Of a stretch of 64,000 nt of DNA, positions 46,579 through 55,267 are shown piece after piece (the stretch's first letter is position 1; each line of letters opens with the position of its first letter). Both the position numbers and the translations under genes were made by a program. Under the pieces are notes generated by a model that worked only from the letters and a program-made list of their open reading frames with translations, was not told the origin of the DNA and searched no databases. The stretch is taken from NCBI GenBank assembly GCA_910574885.1, contig CAJTDD010000005.1:62001-126000 (forward strand), read 5' to 3'. The DNA is from Lachnospiraceae bacterium. GTDB lineage: Bacteria; Bacillota; Clostridia; Lachnospirales; Lachnospiraceae.

Positions 46579-47798
46579 AGGAGAAGATAGAAAAGACAGC
46601 AAGGCATATCCGAAACCTGTCCTTTCGCAAGGCGATGATTGCGTATATCCTGGTGCTGGCAGCCATTGTGTTCATCCTCTCTTACCTGACCATGGTTCTG
46701 TGCTGGCAGTGGGAAATTGCTGAGTGGGCCAACCATGAGAGGGAAGATTTTGTAGAGGTCATTTACAAGAAAGGCCCGTTATGGGGAACTGATTATACGT
46801 TTGAGGCAGGGACGGACAGCAGAAAGCTGTTGCTTCTGGATTTTGTGCGGGTGTGGTGTCCATATTTCTACGCATTTGCAGGAATGGTCGTGACGATCTT
46901 CATTTTCTATCAAAAACGGCTGGCGTCGCCTCTTAGGATTCTGGAGGATAGTGTAGAGCAGATTCGGGGAAATAATCTTGACTTCCATGTGCATTACGAC
47001 AGCGAGGATGAGCTGGGAAGCCTGTGTGATTCTGTGGAGGATATGCGGAGGGAGCTGGTGCGGGGGAAGGAAGAGATGTGGATGCTGGTGGAGCGGCAGA
47101 AGGAATTGAACGCCGCATTTGCTCATGACCTGCGTACTCCCCTTACTGTACTCAAGGGCTATACAGATTTTCTGGCGAGGTATCTTCCTGAGGGGAAAAT
47201 CAGCGAAGCGAAGATGGCGGACACGCTGGCGTTGATGTCGGAACATTTAAAGAGGCTTGAGAATTACAGCCGTACGATGAAAGGGATTCGGAGTATTGAT
47301 GAGGTCCCGTTTTCGCCGGAGGTAATCCGGCTTGGAAGCATTGGGAAAAAGATTCAGGAAGTGGTCTTTGCCCTTGGGCAGGCTGGAGATGTCGGGATAT
47401 TTTATCGGGGATGTACTTTAAAAGACGGCGACAACGGCGGGCTTCGGGTACAGGCGGACGAAAATATAATTATGGAAGTTCTGGAGAATCTGCTCTCCAA
47501 CGCGATTCGGTATGCAGGGACACAGATTGAAGTAATTTCAGAATATGATATGCAGAAAATGGAGTTTCTGCTGGTTGTCCGGGATGACGGAAAGGGTTTT
47601 TCGGAAGAGCAGTTGATAAAAGCGCTGAAACCGTACCATAAGGAACACGACAGCGTGGAAATGGATGAGCATTTTGGGATTGGGTTGCATATCTGTAGGG
47701 AATTCTGTAAGAAACATGGAGGAACACTGGATGTCGCTAACAGTATCCGGGGCGGGGCAGTGGTGACGGCATCATTCGTCTGCCAATGTAACCTCTAA
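46566..47798 (+). CDS. Sensor histidine kinase (TCS 3)
   Basis: A 410-aa kinase with TM1 (about 24-48), a short outside domain of about 45 residues, TM2 (about 90-112), a HAMP domain (SPLRILEDSVEQI), the DHp box AFAHDLRTPLTVLKGY and HATPase_c (NLLSNAIRY, RDDGKGFSEEQL, FGIGLHICREF). Short-loop kinases often work with ABC transporters. An ABC cluster does follow, but 1.6 kb away beyond a three-gene cassette. ATG 46566 overlaps the regulator gene by 13 nt. An upstream in-frame ATG at 46548 has no RBS. Confidence 0.92.
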   Translation: MDWLEEKIEKTARHIRNLSFRKAMIAYILVLAAIVFILSYLTMVLCWQWEIAEWANHEREDFVEVIYKKGPLWGTDYTFEAGTDSRKLLLLDFVRVWCPYFYAFAGMVVTIFIFYQKRLASPLRILEDSVEQIRGNNLDFHVHYDSEDELGSLCDSVEDMRRELVRGKEEMWMLVERQKELNAAFAHDLRTPLTVLKGYTDFLARYLPEGKISEAKMADTLALMSEHLKRLENYSRTMKGIRSIDEVPFSPEVIRLGSIGKKIQEVVFALGQAGDVGIFYRGCTLKDGDNGGLRVQADENIIMEVLENLLSNAIRYAGTQIEVISEYDMQKMEFLLVVRDDGKGFSEEQLIKALKPYHKEHDSVEMDEHFGIGLHICREFCKKHGGTLDVANSIRGGAVVTASFVCQCNL

Positions 47799-47879
47799 AC
47801 ATAAAGCCGGATAATTTTGCATATACTTGGCTTAGATACTTTTTATTTTATGATATATAATCCAATTAAATTCTTTACA

Positions 47880-47908
47880 TTGCTTTTAGAAATAAAAAAT
47901 GATATACT
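47880..47908 (+). promoter_or_regulatory. Promoter of the toxin-antitoxin-chaperone cassette
   Basis: TTGCTT (47880-47885), 17 bp and TATACT (47903-47908), giving a leader of about 65 nt before the first gene. The surrounding region is very AT-rich. Confidence 0.6.
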
Positions 47909-47981
47909 GACAGTAATGATTTATGTCTAGTTTCATAGAATATTTTAGAAATAACTGTAAATTGCTTAGGAAGAAGGAACA

Positions 47982-48569
47982 ATGAAAGAAGTTGGGTATC
48001 ATGGAACCTGCGCTAAGTACCGGCATAATATAGACAAGGAAGGACTTGATCCTGCTAAATGTAAGTATCGAAGTGACCATTGGTTAGGTCAAGGCGTATA
48101 TTATTTCGATGATTATGATAAGGCACTATGGTGGGCTGCAAACAGTTCATCGCAAAATAATAATTGCGGAGGTGTGATTTTTGAGTCGCTTATCGAGGCT
48201 GCTGATGAAAAAGTTCTCAATCTAGATGACAAAAGTCAATTTGATTGTTTTTTGACGGAGACCATAAGTGTATTGGAAGATATAAAAAAGGAGTGTTATG
48301 GGAAGATGCCTATATTTAGAGAGGAGAGCCTTCGTTCAGTTATTTTTGATTATTATAAAGAAAAGAACGGAATATCAGTCATAATAGGAACTTTCCAAAA
48401 AGATGCTGCAGGCTATACGGCGAAAAGAAGTTTAGAAGAATTAAAAAAACAAAGAAAAATCATGAATATTATTAATATCAGATTTCACGAGAGACAGATA
48501 TGCGTCTCAAAGAAGGAATGTATTAAAACAACAAAAATGGTTTATAGCGAGGAAGACGAGGTGATATGA
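47982..48569 (+). CDS. Predicted ADP-ribosyltransferase-fold toxin (CmdT-like position)
   Basis: A 195-aa protein with the layout of a PARP-like ADP-ribosyltransferase. Near the N-terminus is GYHGTCAKYRHNI, with a His where NAD-binding ARTs have one. It is followed by GQGVYYFDDYDKALWWA, resembling the GxGxYF(A)-x-KA strand-helix of the family. A late strand FHERQICVSKKECI could supply the third residue (E or Q). NAD-dependent modification of a macromolecule is therefore plausible but unproven. It is first of three overlapping or closely spaced AT-rich genes; the second start overlaps its stop (ATGA). It could also be a DUF3990-type protein. Confidence 0.6.
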   Translation: MKEVGYHGTCAKYRHNIDKEGLDPAKCKYRSDHWLGQGVYYFDDYDKALWWAANSSSQNNNCGGVIFESLIEAADEKVLNLDDKSQFDCFLTETISVLEDIKKECYGKMPIFREESLRSVIFDYYKEKNGISVIIGTFQKDAAGYTAKRSLEELKKQRKIMNIINIRFHERQICVSKKECIKTTKMVYSEEDEVI

Positions 48570-48805
48570 TGTTTGACAAAAATTTATTTTTTACTTTATG
48601 TGAAAGGTACAATGTTGAGTTAAGTGATAGTGCAAATGAACCTATGCTTAAAGACAGAAACGGAGTTCATGCGGTAACAAACGAAGATGTGAATCGGGTT
48701 TTTAATAAGTCTTGCCAGACTTTTGGATACTCTGGCGAGAAATTAGATGCAAATGTTATATCAAAGGCATATTTTTTGCAGGAAGATTTTGCAATTGCAT
48801 GTTAG
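48566..48805 (+). CDS. Small protein, candidate antitoxin of the cassette
   Basis: A 79-aa acidic protein I do not recognise. It lies between a predicted ADP-ribosyltransferase and a SecB-like chaperone, the position of the antitoxin in toxin-antitoxin-chaperone modules. Its last 14 residues are mostly hydrophobic (SKAYFLQEDFAIAC), which fits a chaperone-addiction tail that is exposed and degraded unless held by the chaperone. No helix-turn-helix is visible. The ATG overlaps the upstream stop; the following ATG at 48569 fits GAGGTG better. Confidence 0.6.
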   Translation: MMFDKNLFFTLCERYNVELSDSANEPMLKDRNGVHAVTNEDVNRVFNKSCQTFGYSGEKLDANVISKAYFLQEDFAIAC

Positions 48806-48814
48806 GAGGCTATT

Positions 48815-49207
48815 ATGAAAATTAGTTCTGATTATGAAAGCCCTCTTGTTTTAGAAAAAATTGAAATTACAGAAAGCACATTTAGGAAAAAAGATGTTTC
48901 TCTGGAAGGGTTAGAATTGAATGTTCGTGTAGACCATAATATAAAAAATATTGGAGAAGACGGATATGAAATTATATTAAGTACAAGCGTTTCAGATGTG
49001 AATGAATATATATATATCAATGTAAAAGGAAAAGCAATATTTCGTACCCAACAAAAGAATAGGGATATACTTGAGAAGAATACTATTGCAATCATGTTTC
49101 CTTACATTAGGAGTTATATATCTATTATCACAACACAACCGGGAATGGTTCCGATAGTGTTGCCGGCAATGAATATTATAGCCATGATAAATGATAAGAA
49201 TAAGTAA
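48815..49207 (+). CDS. SecB-like chaperone
   Basis: A 130-aa protein with the C-terminal SecB signature: AIMFPYIRSYISIITT, then MVPIVLPAMNIIAMI, matching the Pro-Tyr-x-Arg and LPx(I/V)N blocks of SecB. Gram-positive bacteria generally lack secretory SecB, so a solitary copy next to a toxin-like gene points to a dedicated chaperone that protects an antitoxin. TTAGGAGG lies 6 nt before ATG 48815. A strong terminator follows, closing the three-gene unit. Confidence 0.75.
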   Translation: MKISSDYESPLVLEKIEITESTFRKKDVSLEGLELNVRVDHNIKNIGEDGYEIILSTSVSDVNEYIYINVKGKAIFRTQQKNRDILEKNTIAIMFPYIRSYISIITTQPGMVPIVLPAMNIIAMINDKNK

Positions 49208-49214
49208 TTTTTAT

Positions 49215-49249
49215 AGGGTAGCTACTATTCAAAAGGTAGCTACCCTTTT
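49215..49249 (+). terminator. Terminator after the SecB-like gene
   Basis: AGGGTAGCTAC (49215-49225) and GTAGCTACCCT (49236-49246) are perfect complements with a 10-nt loop, followed by TTT. Confidence 0.92.
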
Positions 49250-49393
49250 AAAATTGTATACCTTTAATATCCATTTTTGGAGAAAATTCAATTTATCCTT
49301 AACGTTTCTTAATTATTTGTAGAGAAAATGTAGGGATTTACGCGTTATGATAATTTTAAGATTACAAAGTGCAATTTTGAAAGGAAGATGCGT

Positions 49394-50278
49394 ATGTCCA
49401 CTACAATTAAAATCAGGAATCTGAATCAATATTATGGAAAGAAACAGGCGCTAAGAGACGTCAACCTGACCATCCAAACCGGCATGTTCGGGCTTCTTGG
49501 CAGGAACGGCGCAGGAAAGACCACGCTGATGAAGGTAATCGCAACGCTTTTGCCCCTGTCAGAGGGGGAAGTGTCCGTGTGTGCAAGAAGCACCCGGCGT
49601 CCGCAGGAAGTACGGAAAATCGTAGGATATCTCCCTCAGGACTTCTCCATGTATCCCAATATGACCGTGTACGAGGCGATGGATTATCTGGGAGTGCTGT
49701 CAGGGCTTGGCAAGGCAGAGCGCAGGAGCCGAATCCCTAAGCTTCTGGAAAGAGTGAATCTCCAGAATGACCGGAGGAAGAAGGTCAAGGCTTTATCCGG
49801 CGGGATGAAGCGCAGGCTTGGCATTGCACAGGCAATCCTGCACGACCCGAAAGTGCTGATTGTGGATGAGCCTACGGCAGGCTTAGACCCGGAGGAGCGG
49901 GTGCGTTTCCGTAACCTGTTATGTGAAATTGCAGAAAACCGTATCGTAATCCTGTCCACTCACATCGTAGGGGATATCGAGGCAACCTGTGAAGATATCG
50001 CGGTTCTGGACGAGGGAAACGTGATCTATCAGGGAACGGTATCGGATTTGATTGCCATGACGGAAGGAAAGGTATACTCTGCGGAAATCAGTAAGAGAGA
50101 GCTGGAACTTCTGAAAAAAGAATATATTGTAACCAGCATGCTCACTTTGGGAAATAATGTGATGGCACGTTTCCTTGCAGAAGAGAAACCATTTGCATCG
50201 GCAAAACTCTGTGAAGCCGGGGTGGAAGATGCGTACATGTATCTGATGCACACGGAGAGGGGGGAGGCAGAATGTTAG
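49394..50278 (+). CDS. ABC transporter ATP-binding protein
   Basis: A 294-aa ATPase with Walker A GRNGAGKTTLMKV, Q loop LPQDFSMYPNMT, signature ALSGGMKRRLGIAQAIL, Walker B VLIVDEPTAGLDPEE and the switch STHIVGD. The C-terminal extension of about 80 residues is of the bacitracin/antibiotic-exporter (BcrA-like) type. AAGGAAG lies 6 nt before ATG 49394; ATG 49388 is too close. The next gene, an integral membrane subunit, overlaps its end by 7 nt. TCS 3 is a likely regulator. Confidence 0.93.
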   Translation: MSTTIKIRNLNQYYGKKQALRDVNLTIQTGMFGLLGRNGAGKTTLMKVIATLLPLSEGEVSVCARSTRRPQEVRKIVGYLPQDFSMYPNMTVYEAMDYLGVLSGLGKAERRSRIPKLLERVNLQNDRRKKVKALSGGMKRRLGIAQAILHDPKVLIVDEPTAGLDPEERVRFRNLLCEIAENRIVILSTHIVGDIEATCEDIAVLDEGNVIYQGTVSDLIAMTEGKVYSAEISKRELELLKKEYIVTSMLTLGNNVMARFLAEEKPFASAKLCEAGVEDAYMYLMHTERGEAEC

Positions 50279-51543
50279 GGCAGTTATTTCTGAAAGAATG
50301 TAAGCAGACCGCAAGAAGCCTCATTTACTGGCTTATCGTCCTGGTGCTTATCTTTGATTTCACCTCGCAGCTTGGCGATATGGAGATTAGTCAGAAACCA
50401 GAACCCGGTCAGGAAGGTTATGGGAATCTGAAAAGCAGCGACCCGGAATTGATTATGGAGAGTACGCTGGGGCAGTTGACGGAAGAATATTGGCGGGAGA
50501 GCTATACGACCTATCCCATTGGCTTTTATAAAAATGTGACATTGAACGAAGCAGATGACCGGCGGATTGCCGAGATTCTGGACGAAACGACGGGAATCCA
50601 TAACCGTGAAGAGGCAGGGAAGACGGTGGAGGAATGGTATGCCGCACAGCAGGAGGGCAAAGATTCTGTCCATGAGGGCGAGCCTGTCTATCGGGAACCC
50701 TTGAAAGTAGAACCGGTAGAAGGATTGGATTATGGTCGGTTTGGGGAACTTATGGACGAAGTAGATGAGATTTTAGGGGGAGGCTCTGACTATAACAAAA
50801 CGTCCCGGGAAAACAGCGCCGAGATTCCTATGACCTATGAGGATGCGCTTGAGGAATACGACACGTTGATTCAGAAAGACCGGCTGACAGGAGGATATGC
50901 GAGATTATTTTCAGATTATATGGTAATCTTTCTTGGAATCCTGCCGGTGTTCCTTGCCGTGACCCGGGGGCTGCGTGACCGGCGCTCGATGATGCAGGAA
51001 TTGATTTATACGCGGAAATGCCCGTCATTTACTATTATAGCGAGCCGCTATCTGGCGATGGTGGTGATGCTGACGATTCCTGTGCTTGCCCTGTCTCTGG
51101 TTCCGATTTCAAAATGTATGAGTTATGCACAGACTGCGGGGATTGCCGTGGATATGCTGGCATTTGTGAAATATACGTTCGGATGGCTGCTGCCTACGAT
51201 TATGGCAGTGACGGCTGTGGGGATGTTCCTTACGGAGCTTACGGATACTGCGGCGGCAGTCCTGGTTCAAGGAGCTTGGTGGTTCATGGCGGTATTTGGA
51301 GGCATTGACGATCTTGGCGGCGGCAGTTATGGCTGGAATTTGGCGCCCAGGCATAATACGCCGATGAACTGGCAGGGATTCCATGACGGATTTGCGCAGC
51401 TTGCTGCGAATCGGATTATGTATGTTGCGGTAGGGGTGATACTGATGGTCTTTACGGCGTTGGTCTATACACAGAAGAGGAAAGGGAGGTTACAGATTCG
51501 TGGAAAAATATTTGCAAATCGAAAAAATAAATCTGAAGTATAA
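50272..51543 (+). CDS. ABC-2 type transporter membrane subunit
   Basis: A 423-aa membrane protein. One helix near residues 12-30 is followed by a long outside loop of about 180 residues, then five or six helices (for example MVIFLGILPVFLAVTRGL and YLAMVVMLTIPVLALSLVP), the layout of ABC-2 exporter permeases with a large extracellular domain. It overlaps the ATPase gene upstream and the next membrane gene by 44 nt, so all three are coupled. The substrate is unknown. Confidence 0.82.
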   Translation: MLGQLFLKECKQTARSLIYWLIVLVLIFDFTSQLGDMEISQKPEPGQEGYGNLKSSDPELIMESTLGQLTEEYWRESYTTYPIGFYKNVTLNEADDRRIAEILDETTGIHNREEAGKTVEEWYAAQQEGKDSVHEGEPVYREPLKVEPVEGLDYGRFGELMDEVDEILGGGSDYNKTSRENSAEIPMTYEDALEEYDTLIQKDRLTGGYARLFSDYMVIFLGILPVFLAVTRGLRDRRSMMQELIYTRKCPSFTIIASRYLAMVVMLTIPVLALSLVPISKCMSYAQTAGIAVDMLAFVKYTFGWLLPTIMAVTAVGMFLTELTDTAAAVLVQGAWWFMAVFGGIDDLGGGSYGWNLAPRHNTPMNWQGFHDGFAQLAANRIMYVAVGVILMVFTALVYTQKRKGRLQIRGKIFANRKNKSEV

Positions 51544-52123
51544 TATACCGCTCCATATCCTTATCTGTGTGTTGATGCTTCTGGTTTCGCCGTTTCTGAT
51601 GGGGGTGGCGAATCTTGGGGCGCAGGATACGGCGAAGGTGTTGGAGATGTATGCGGCGCTGATGGGGATCGTGCTGGTGCCGCCGGTTTTCCTGCCGGAG
51701 CAGGACCGCGATATCCGGGATCTGGTCTATACGAAGTATGTGAGCGGGGCGTTGGTCTATCTTGTGAGGTTATTGGGAAATGTGCTAATTCTTGCGGTCC
51801 TGCTTTGGCTGTATGTGTGGATGCTTATGCATAATGGGTGCGAGTTCCCGGCGGCGAAGTATTTCTTAGGGACGCTGGCGGAGATGCTGTTTTTGGGAGG
51901 CCTTGGGCTGTTCTTTTATGGGCTGTGCGATAATCTGGTGATTGGGTACATGGCTCCGATGGTCTATTTTATTGCGGCGATTGGAGGCGGGGAGAAGTGG
52001 CTTCGGATGTTCTATCCGTTTTCGATGGCGAGAGGGAGCTATGGAGAGAAGATCTGGCTTGCCGTGGGGGCGGCTTTATTGGCGGGAGCGGGGATTTGGC
52101 TTAGGTGCAGGAGGAAAGGGTAG
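51500..52123 (+). CDS. Second membrane subunit of the ABC exporter
   Basis: A 207-aa protein with six predicted helices and very short loops (for example PLHILICVLMLLVSPFLMG and LVRLLGNVLILAVLLWLYVWM). It starts at a GTG inside the previous gene, with GGGAGG about 10 nt upstream. The DIRDLVYTKYVSG segment parallels DRRSMMQELIYTRKC in the preceding permease, suggesting the two are related half-transporters. A long terminator follows. Confidence 0.78.
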   Translation: MEKYLQIEKINLKYNIPLHILICVLMLLVSPFLMGVANLGAQDTAKVLEMYAALMGIVLVPPVFLPEQDRDIRDLVYTKYVSGALVYLVRLLGNVLILAVLLWLYVWMLMHNGCEFPAAKYFLGTLAEMLFLGGLGLFFYGLCDNLVIGYMAPMVYFIAAIGGGEKWLRMFYPFSMARGSYGEKIWLAVGAALLAGAGIWLRCRRKG

Positions 52124-52140
52124 GAGATATTTGAAAAAAG

Positions 52141-52190
52141 CAGCAAATTATTGAATTAGTTGAACTAATTTGATAATTTGTTGTTTTTTT
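52141..52190 (+). terminator. Terminator after the ABC operon
   Basis: A 21-nt left arm (52141-52161) pairs with 52163-52183 with only three G-U wobbles, nearly loopless at the centre, followed by a run of T. The stem is AT-rich but very long. Confidence 0.9.
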
Positions 52191-52233
52191 GTTTCAATAA
52201 TTTTTAAGATTATGAAAAGAGTCGATACTAAGA

Positions 52234-52263
52234 TTAGACAAATGGGGTTGTGTATAGTATAAT
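52234..52263 (+). promoter_or_regulatory. Promoter of the nucleotidyltransferase gene
   Basis: TTAGAC (52234-52239), 18 bp and TATAAT (52258-52263), about 70 bp before the start codon. Confidence 0.65.
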
Positions 52264-52336
52264 ATAAAAGTATGCAGAATGATAAATAACAGCGTAAAAT
52301 GGGATAAAAATATTAATATAAAAATGGAGAATGGAT

Positions 52337-53245
52337 ATGAAAAAAGTGACATTAGTGATTATGGCAGCTGGGATCGGAAGCAGATATGGTAAGGGAATCA
52401 AGCAGCTTGCCCCGGTAGGACCGAACGGAGAGATTATTATGGATTATTCTATCTATGATGCCATGGAAGCAGGATTTAATAAGGTGGTCTTTGTAATTAG
52501 GAAGAATCTGGAGAAGGACTTCAAAGAAATTATTGGAAAACGAATTGAAAAGATTGTAGAAGTGGGGTATGCGTATCAGGAGTTAGAGGATATTCCGGAG
52601 CAGTTTCGTGACAAACTGGACGGAAGGACGAAGCCATGGGGAACGGGACAGGCAATTTTATGTTGTAAGAATGTAGTTCATGAACCGTTTCTGGTAATTA
52701 ATGCAGACGATTATTATGGAAAAGAAGCATACCGCTTGGCATATTCAGAGTTAGTGAAACCCCATAGAGGTACAGATATCAGTATGGTTGGATTTCGTCT
52801 AAAGAATACGCTGAGCCAGAATGGAACAGTAACCAGAGGCGTATGTAAAGTAGATGACAGCCATATGCTGCAGGAGATTGAAGAGACTTATGAGATTGAA
52901 GGCAGAGGAGGCTATGCGGTGGCAGTCAAAGACGGCAGAGAGTTCCGGCTTGATTTAGAGTCGCCTGTATCCATGAATATGTGGGGGTTGCAGCCAGAAT
53001 TTTTTCACATACTGGAAAATGGATTCGAGGAATTTTTAAGAAATGTTAAGAAGGAAGAAGTAAAAGCAGAATATCTATTGCCCAGGATTATCGGACAACT
53101 CCTGAAAGAAGGACAAGCACAGGTGAAGGTTCTCAGGTCACATGACCAGTGGTTTGGAGTCACATACCAGGAGGACAAGGCGGCAGTCATAGAGTCGATA
53201 CAGGATTTGGTAGAGAAAGGAATCTATCCAGAGAGTTTATATTGA
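52337..53245 (+). CDS. NDP-sugar/NTP transferase-domain protein
   Basis: A 302-aa nucleotidyltransferase-fold protein. The nucleotide loop is VIMAAGIGSRYGKGIKQLA, with PWGTGQAILCC and the metal-binding VINADDYYGKEAY. The sequence is longer than RmlA-type cores and lacks their product motifs, so the activated sugar or alcohol is uncertain. It heads the envelope cluster. ATG 52337 with GGAGA 7 nt upstream is preferred over ATG 52331. A 51-nt gap separates it from the LTA-synthase-like gene. Confidence 0.85.
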   Translation: MKKVTLVIMAAGIGSRYGKGIKQLAPVGPNGEIIMDYSIYDAMEAGFNKVVFVIRKNLEKDFKEIIGKRIEKIVEVGYAYQELEDIPEQFRDKLDGRTKPWGTGQAILCCKNVVHEPFLVINADDYYGKEAYRLAYSELVKPHRGTDISMVGFRLKNTLSQNGTVTRGVCKVDDSHMLQEIEETYEIEGRGGYAVAVKDGREFRLDLESPVSMNMWGLQPEFFHILENGFEEFLRNVKKEEVKAEYLLPRIIGQLLKEGQAQVKVLRSHDQWFGVTYQEDKAAVIESIQDLVEKGIYPESLY

Positions 53246-53296
53246 ATTTCCACGAGAATTGTATAAATACAGGAGATAAGGAGCTTTTGAGAAAAC

Positions 53297-55129
53297 ATGA
53301 AGAAGGGCATTCAACTTGCAAAGAAAATCATGATAATATTGGGAACTATTCTGACGGTTGTTATGATGGTACTGGCAACGGTTGTACATTTCAGTGTCCG
53401 ATGGATGTTCGATACTTGGAGTAATCTGACTATGGACGAGCTGGTATTTCATCTGACGGCGCCGTTAGAAGGAACGAATGAAGCCATGATACGAGAATAT
53501 TTGAATATGTGTATTGTTCCGGCAGTGTTAATGCTGATATTGGCGGTGATACTGTTTGTCACATGGCACAAAAAAAAGATATATTTTGCTTTTATGGGAG
53601 TCGGCATGGCGGCATCATTAGTAGTGTCAGTCAAGGTTGTCCGTGGGGCGTGGGATAAGCTGGATGTGGGCGATTATGTGGAGTCCCAGGGAGAATATTC
53701 CACATTTATTGATGATAACTATGTGAATCCGATGGATGTCACTCTGAGTTTTCCTGAAAAGAAGCGGAATTTGATTTACATATTTCTGGAATCGATGGAG
53801 ACCACATTTGCTGACGAGGAAAATGGAGGAGCATTTGAGGAAAATGTCATTCAGGAATTGACGGCGTTGGCACAGGAGAATGAGGATTTTTCGGGGGAGA
53901 GTGAGAAAATCAACGGAGGATACGCCATGCCGGGGACCGGCTGGACGATGGGTGCGATGTTCGCTCAGACATCCGGTCTTCCACTGAATATTTCAATCGA
54001 TGAGAATAGCATGGACACACAGGATTCATTTTTCCCGAATATCGCAACCATGGGGGATATATTGGAAGATGCCGGATATTCGCAGACTTTGATGATTGGC
54101 TCGAACGCTGTTTTTGGCGGGAGAAAATTATATTTTAGTGAGCATGGCGATTATGAGTTTATTGATTACAACTATGCTCAGGAGACAGAAATGATTCCAG
54201 AAGGTTACCGGGTATGGTGGGGGTACGAGGATCAAAAATTATTTGAATTTGCCAAAGACAAGGTATTAGAACTTGCTGCAAATGAAGAAGCGTTTAACCT
54301 TACGCTGCTGACGGTAGATACTCATTTTGAGGACGGATATCTTTGTCCTCTTTGTCCGGACTTGTTTAGGAATGACCAGTATTCTAATGTAATGGCATGC
54401 GCCAGCAGACAGGTTTATGAATTTATTGAATGGATACAACGCCAGGATTTCTACGAAAATACTACAATTGTTCTGGGTGGGGATCATCCGACTATGGATT
54501 CCGATTTTTGCGATAATATAGATAAAAGCTATCGCCGCAGGGTATATACGTCCTATATTAATTCTGCTGTTAGTGCGGAAACAAATTATGAGAGGAGTTA
54601 TACAACCTTCGATATTTTCCCTACAACATTGGCTGCGTTGGGTGTAGGGATTGAAGGAGAACGCCTGGGGCTTGGTACGAACCTGTTTTCTAGTAAACAG
54701 ACTTTAACAGAGAGGTTTGGGCTGGAGAATGAAAAAAGAGAGATTAAGAAAAAATCTGCATTAATGGAAGAAATGGCGTCATTGGATGAAAATAAGCAGG
54801 AATTATTGATTCGTGAAGGAAAGGAACCACAGGCAGACGTTACAATAGAAGCGTATGACGGGGTAAATGGAATCTTGCCTGTCAGGGTATCAGATTTTGA
54901 GAATATCTCAAATGGAGTAGCAGATGTAATGCTTGGTGTTTGGGTAGAGGAAGATCAGAGCGATTTTCAGTGGGTTCAGATGGATATACAGGAAGACAGT
55001 ACTTACTTTGCAGGAATTGCCATTGCCAATTTTGAATATAAAGTCGGGGAATATCACATTCGTGCGTATGTAGTTGATGGTGCAGGAGAGCAATATCAAG
55101 TGGAGGAAACGGTAGGAATCGTCAATTAA
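53297..55129 (+). CDS. LTA synthase-like membrane phosphoglycerol transferase with C-terminal GBS_Bsp-like domain
   Basis: A 610-aa protein of the alkaline-phosphatase superfamily. Three transmembrane segments lie in the first 120 residues (against five in LtaS). The outside sulfatase-like domain has LIYIFLESMETTF, the nucleophile-Thr region GYAMPGTGWTMGAMFAQ, LTVDTHFEDG and VLGGDHPTMDSD. Relatives polymerise glycerol phosphate from phosphatidylglycerol. The last 105 or so residues form an extra domain matching the repeats of the autolysin next door, probably wall-binding. It stands between a nucleotidyltransferase and that autolysin. Confidence 0.87.
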   Translation: MKKGIQLAKKIMIILGTILTVVMMVLATVVHFSVRWMFDTWSNLTMDELVFHLTAPLEGTNEAMIREYLNMCIVPAVLMLILAVILFVTWHKKKIYFAFMGVGMAASLVVSVKVVRGAWDKLDVGDYVESQGEYSTFIDDNYVNPMDVTLSFPEKKRNLIYIFLESMETTFADEENGGAFEENVIQELTALAQENEDFSGESEKINGGYAMPGTGWTMGAMFAQTSGLPLNISIDENSMDTQDSFFPNIATMGDILEDAGYSQTLMIGSNAVFGGRKLYFSEHGDYEFIDYNYAQETEMIPEGYRVWWGYEDQKLFEFAKDKVLELAANEEAFNLTLLTVDTHFEDGYLCPLCPDLFRNDQYSNVMACASRQVYEFIEWIQRQDFYENTTIVLGGDHPTMDSDFCDNIDKSYRRRVYTSYINSAVSAETNYERSYTTFDIFPTTLAALGVGIEGERLGLGTNLFSSKQTLTERFGLENEKREIKKKSALMEEMASLDENKQELLIREGKEPQADVTIEAYDGVNGILPVRVSDFENISNGVADVMLGVWVEEDQSDFQWVQMDIQEDSTYFAGIAIANFEYKVGEYHIRAYVVDGAGEQYQVEETVGIVN

Positions 55130-55198
55130 GATGTATAGAAGAAATATCGTGAGAGACATTGTGGAAGAAGGAAGAAAAAACAGGAAATATGATATGGG

Positions 55199-55227
55199 TT
55201 GAAAAAGAAAGAGAAAAATGCTATAAT
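55199..55227 (+). promoter_or_regulatory. Promoter of the autolysin gene
   Basis: TTGAAA (55199-55204), 17 bp and TATAAT (55222-55227), 40 bp before the start codon. Confidence 0.82.
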
Positions 55228-55267
55228 AAAGCGGATTTAAATTAACGAAAGGTGAAGGGGTCGTAAT

